From: Paenibacillaceae bacterium
GTDB taxonomy: Bacteria > Bacillota > Bacilli > Paenibacillales > Paenibacillaceae
DNA: 7,356 bases
Direction: 5' to 3'
NCBI GenBank assembly: GCA_900766135.1
Contig: CAAFUF010000037.1
Span: 1 to 7,356 of the forward strand
The notes beneath the pieces were generated by a model. It saw only the letters and a list, made by a program, of their open reading frames with translations. It was not told the origin of the DNA and made no database searches. This document shows, piece by piece, positions 5,171 through 7,356 of this stretch; the stretch's first letter is position 1, and the number at the start of each line of letters is the position of its first letter. Both the position numbers and the translations under genes were made by a program.

Positions 5171-7066
5171 ATGGACATTTTTGAGCGTATAGCGGCTTAC
5201 CGGGCGGAAAGCGACTCCTTGTCGTGGAGCGGCACATTTAAAGATTATATCGAACTGTTGGCCAAAGACCCTTCGCCGGCGATGACCGCCCATGCCCGGG
5301 TTTATGAAATGATTAAATCCTATGGCATCGAAGAGGAGGACGGCAGAAAAAGGTATAAATTTTTTGAGCAAGAGATCTTCGGGCTCGATCGGGCCATCGA
5401 AAAGCTGGTCGAGGAGTATTTCCACTCCGCCGCCCGCCGGCTTGACGTGCGCAAGCGGATCCTGCTTCTGATGGGGCCGGTGAGCGGGGGCAAATCGACG
5501 CTCGTGACGCTGCTGAAGCGGGGGCTCGAGAAATTTTCCCGGACGGATCAAGGGGCGGTGTACGCCATCGCCGGGTGCCCGATGCATGAGGACCCGCTTC
5601 ACCTTGTTCCCCATGAGCTTCGGCCGGACGTGGAAAAAACGCTGGGCGTCCGGATCGAAGGCAATTTATGCCCCGTGTGCCAAATGAGGCTGAAGACGGA
5701 ATACGGCGGCGACATCGAAAACGTCAAGGTCGAGCGGGTGCTCTTGTCCGAAGACGACCGCATCGGGATCGGCACGTTCAGCCCGTCGGATCCGAAGTCG
5801 CAGGACATCGCCGATTTGACCGGCAGCATCGATTTTTCCACGATTACCGAATACGGATCGGAATCCGATCCGCGGGCGTACCGCTTTGACGGCGAGCTGA
5901 ACAAGGCCAACCGCGGCCTGATGGAGTTCCAGGAAATGCTGAAATGCGACGAGAAGTTTCTGTGGAACCTGTTGTCCCTGACGCAGGAAGGCAATTTCAA
6001 GGCGGGGCGGTTCGCGTTGATATCGGCCGACGAGCTGATTATCGCGCACACCAACGAAGCGGAGTACAAATCGTTTATCGCCAATAAGAAAAACGAAGCG
6101 CTGCAGTCGCGGATGATCGTCATGCCGATCCCCTATAACCTCAAGGTGTCGCAGGAGGAGAAAATTTACGCCAAGCTGATCGGCCAAAGCGATATGAGCC
6201 ACATCCATATTGCCCCGCATGCCCTGAGGGCGGCGGCGATCTTCTCCATCCTGACCCGGTTGAAGGAGACGAAGAAGCAAGGCGTCGATCTGGTGAAAAA
6301 AATGCGCCTCTACGACGGCGAAGAAGTCGAAGGCTACAAGGACGCCGATCTGAAGGAGCTGCAAAACGAGTACCTGGAGGAGGGGATGTCCGGCGTCGAT
6401 CCGCGTTACGTCATCAACCGGATTTCCAGCGCGCTGATCAAACAGGATTTGCATTGCATGGGCGCCCTCGATATTTTGCGGGCCATCAAGGACGGTCTGG
6501 ACCAGCATGCTTCGATCACGAAGGAAGAACGCGAGCGCTACCTGAACTTTATCAGCATTGCCCGCAAAGAATACGACGAACTCGCCAAAAAAGAGGTGCA
6601 AAAAGCGTTCGTTTACTCATTCGAGGAATCGGCGCGCACCTTGTTCGAGAACTACCTCGACAACATCGAGGCGTTCTGCAACTGGACGAAAATCCGCGAT
6701 CCGCTTACCGACGAGGAGATGGATCCCGACGAGCGGCTGATGCGCTCGATCGAAGAGCAAATCGGTATTTCGGAAAACGCCAAAAAGGCGTTCAGAGAGG
6801 AAATTCTGATCCGTATCTCCGCGTATTCGCGCAAAGGGCGGAAATTCGAATATAACCATCACGACCGGCTGCGGGAAGCGATCGAGAAGAAGCTGTTCGC
6901 CGACCTCAAGGACATCGTGAAGATCACCACCTCCACCAAAACGCCGGACGAAAACCAGCTCAAACGCATCAATGAGGTCAGCAAGCGGCTGATCGACGAG
7001 CATGGCTACTGCCCGGTATGCGCCAACGAACTGCTGCGTTATGTAGGGAGCTTGTTGAACCGGTAA
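5171..7066 (+). CDS. prkA: PrkA family AAA+ serine protein kinase/protease-like protein
   Basis: A 631-residue protein, the same length as I recall for Bacillus subtilis PrkA and alignable by eye end to end. It starts MDIFERIAAYRAE at ATG 5171, with AGGAGGT (5157-5163) seven nt upstream; an in-frame ATG at 5084 lacks such a site. Residues about 20-390 are the AAA+ PrkA domain: Walker A GPVSGGKST (102-110), GCPMHEDP (135-142), TGSIDFSTI, GELNKANRGLMEFQEM (to residue 256), and ALISADELIIAHTNE. The C-terminal PrkA domain ends in ANELLRYVGSLLNR. Long described as a serine kinase with distant similarity to eukaryotic kinases, it has more recently been reported as an ATP-dependent Lon-like protease affecting sporulation. 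Two CPVC pairs, Cys167/170 and Cys614/617, are notable. No yhbH or spoVR partner follows; an intrinsic terminator closes the gene, so it is monocistronic here. It is cytoplasmic. Confidence 0.97.
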   Translation: MDIFERIAAYRAESDSLSWSGTFKDYIELLAKDPSPAMTAHARVYEMIKSYGIEEEDGRKRYKFFEQEIFGLDRAIEKLVEEYFHSAARRLDVRKRILLLMGPVSGGKSTLVTLLKRGLEKFSRTDQGAVYAIAGCPMHEDPLHLVPHELRPDVEKTLGVRIEGNLCPVCQMRLKTEYGGDIENVKVERVLLSEDDRIGIGTFSPSDPKSQDIADLTGSIDFSTITEYGSESDPRAYRFDGELNKANRGLMEFQEMLKCDEKFLWNLLSLTQEGNFKAGRFALISADELIIAHTNEAEYKSFIANKKNEALQSRMIVMPIPYNLKVSQEEKIYAKLIGQSDMSHIHIAPHALRAAAIFSILTRLKETKKQGVDLVKKMRLYDGEEVEGYKDADLKELQNEYLEEGMSGVDPRYVINRISSALIKQDLHCMGALDILRAIKDGLDQHASITKEERERYLNFISIARKEYDELAKKEVQKAFVYSFEESARTLFENYLDNIEAFCNWTKIRDPLTDEEMDPDERLMRSIEEQIGISENAKKAFREEILIRISAYSRKGRKFEYNHHDRLREAIEKKLFADLKDIVKITTSTKTPDENQLKRINEVSKRLIDEHGYCPVCANELLRYVGSLLNR

Positions 7067-7081
7067 TCAGTTGAAAAGGTT

Positions 7082-7111
7082 AAGGTGGAGGGGAAACCCT
7101 CCCCTTTTTTT
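7082..7111 (+). terminator. Intrinsic terminator of prkA
   Basis: The stem GGAGGG (7087-7092) pairs with CCCTCC (7097-7102) around a GAAA tetraloop. It can extend through AAGG/CCTT with one bulged T at 7086. Seven T residues follow (7105-7111). It begins 16 nt after the prkA stop codon. Confidence 0.93.
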
Positions 7112-7138
7112 GCGTATCTGCTTTGTCCAGCGCGTCTC

Positions 7139-7182
7139 CAACCGACTAACCAACCGACCAACCAACGGACCAACCAACCGAC
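7139..7182. repeat. 12-bp tandem repeat, about 3.7 copies
   Basis: The units are CAACCGACTAAC (7139-7150), CAACCGACCAAC (7151-7162), CAACGGACCAAC (7163-7174) and a partial CAACCGAC (7175-7182). The strand is purine/pyrimidine biased, with almost no T. It is intergenic, between the prkA terminator and the mobile-element-like right edge. Slippage-prone minisatellite is the plain reading. Confidence 0.9.
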
Positions 7183-7264
7183 GTGTCGAGTTTAACTGGA
7201 TTTTCTACCGTTAATATGGAGCGAGAAGGCCGTTTCAGATGACGTAAAATTGTTTGTGTACCAA

Positions 7265-7285
7265 GTTTTGGAGTCTATCCAAAAC
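7265..7285. repeat. Inverted repeat at the left margin of the putative IS
   Basis: Perfect 8-bp arms GTTTTGGA (7265-7272) and TCCAAAAC (7278-7285) surround a 5-nt loop. There is no T-run after it on the plus strand. It may be part of the insertion-sequence end, or a hairpin that blocks read-through into the transposase. Confidence 0.5.
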
Positions 7286-7292
7286 ACAAAAA

Positions 7293-7339
7293 AGTAGAGT
7301 ATCCTCGGGGTTACGACGCCACCAAGAAGGGACTCTACT
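7293..7339 (+). promoter_or_regulatory. Leader stem overlapping the transposase start region
   Basis: AGTAGAGT (7293-7300) is the exact complement of ACTCTACT (7332-7339). The 31-nt loop contains most of the ribosome binding site GAAGGG (7326-7331), and the ATG follows three bases after the stem. Such leaders are known in insertion sequences to reduce translation from read-through transcripts; that role here is inferred. Confidence 0.45.
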
Positions 7340-7341
7340 CG

Positions 7342-7356
7342 ATGACTATTTTACCA
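7342..7356 (+). CDS. Probable transposase, first five codons only
   Basis: ATG at 7342, ten nt after GAAGGG, opens a frame reading Met-Thr-Ile-Leu-Pro before the window ends. From memory, a group of DDE transposases common in Firmicutes begins MTILPQ. Together with the flanking inverted repeats and the lack of a chromosomal gene context this suggests an insertion sequence entering from the right. Five residues cannot prove it, and no target duplication or second end is in view. Confidence 0.4.

Overview
The window looks like chromosomal DNA from a Gram-positive, probably spore-forming Bacillota, most likely Paenibacillus or a close relative. The reasons are a full-length PrkA (631 codons) of the Bacillus/Paenibacillus type, strong AGGAGG-type ribosome binding sites, sigma-A-like -10 boxes, a DUF2161-type nuclease-fold protein, and short palindromic repeats of a kind I associate with Paenibacillus intergenic DNA. 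Taxonomy is inferred from sequence feel, not from a search.

Layout. 1-660 holds no convincing gene. It has four copies of a 29-30 bp palindromic repeat spaced 50/60/50 bp (194-382), an unassigned purine-rich stretch with possible RNA structure (383-613) and a strong GC-rich hairpin (614-652). On the minus strand follow a 34-residue single-pass membrane peptide (700-804) with its own promoter and RBS, then a two-gene translationally coupled unit: a membrane-anchored coiled-coil protein (1989-2399) and a membrane-anchored phosphodiester glycosidase (NAGPA-like) protein (925-1992). A 201-bp divergent control region (2400-2600) carries a promoter in each direction and two inverted repeats. On the plus strand come a very GC-rich, degenerate fold-type-I PLP aminotransferase-like protein (2601-3938) and a 46-residue membrane peptide (3976-4116), probably one transcript. 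Converging on it from the right is a DUF2161 PD-(D/E)XK phosphodiesterase-like gene (4182-4940, minus). Divergent from that gene is prkA (5171-7066, plus), closed by a clear intrinsic terminator (7082-7111). The right edge has a 12-bp tandem repeat (7139-7182), two inverted repeats, and what looks like the leader and first five codons of an insertion-sequence transposase (7342 to the edge).

Functional reading. PrkA is an AAA+ protein linked to sporulation and stress in Bacillus. The glycosidase pair acts at the cell surface. The DUF2161 protein is a predicted nucleic-acid-acting enzyme. Nothing ties these into one pathway. The most unusual protein is the aminotransferase homologue: the motif that should hold the PLP-binding lysine reads Glu-Arg instead of Ser-Lys, and other cofactor residues are changed too, so it is probably a pseudoenzyme or a decaying gene. 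I see no defence island, CRISPR array, tRNA or rRNA. No clearly new multi-gene system is evident; the best candidates for novelty are the pseudo-aminotransferase with its partner membrane peptide, the two unannotated small membrane proteins, and the two CPVC pairs in PrkA.
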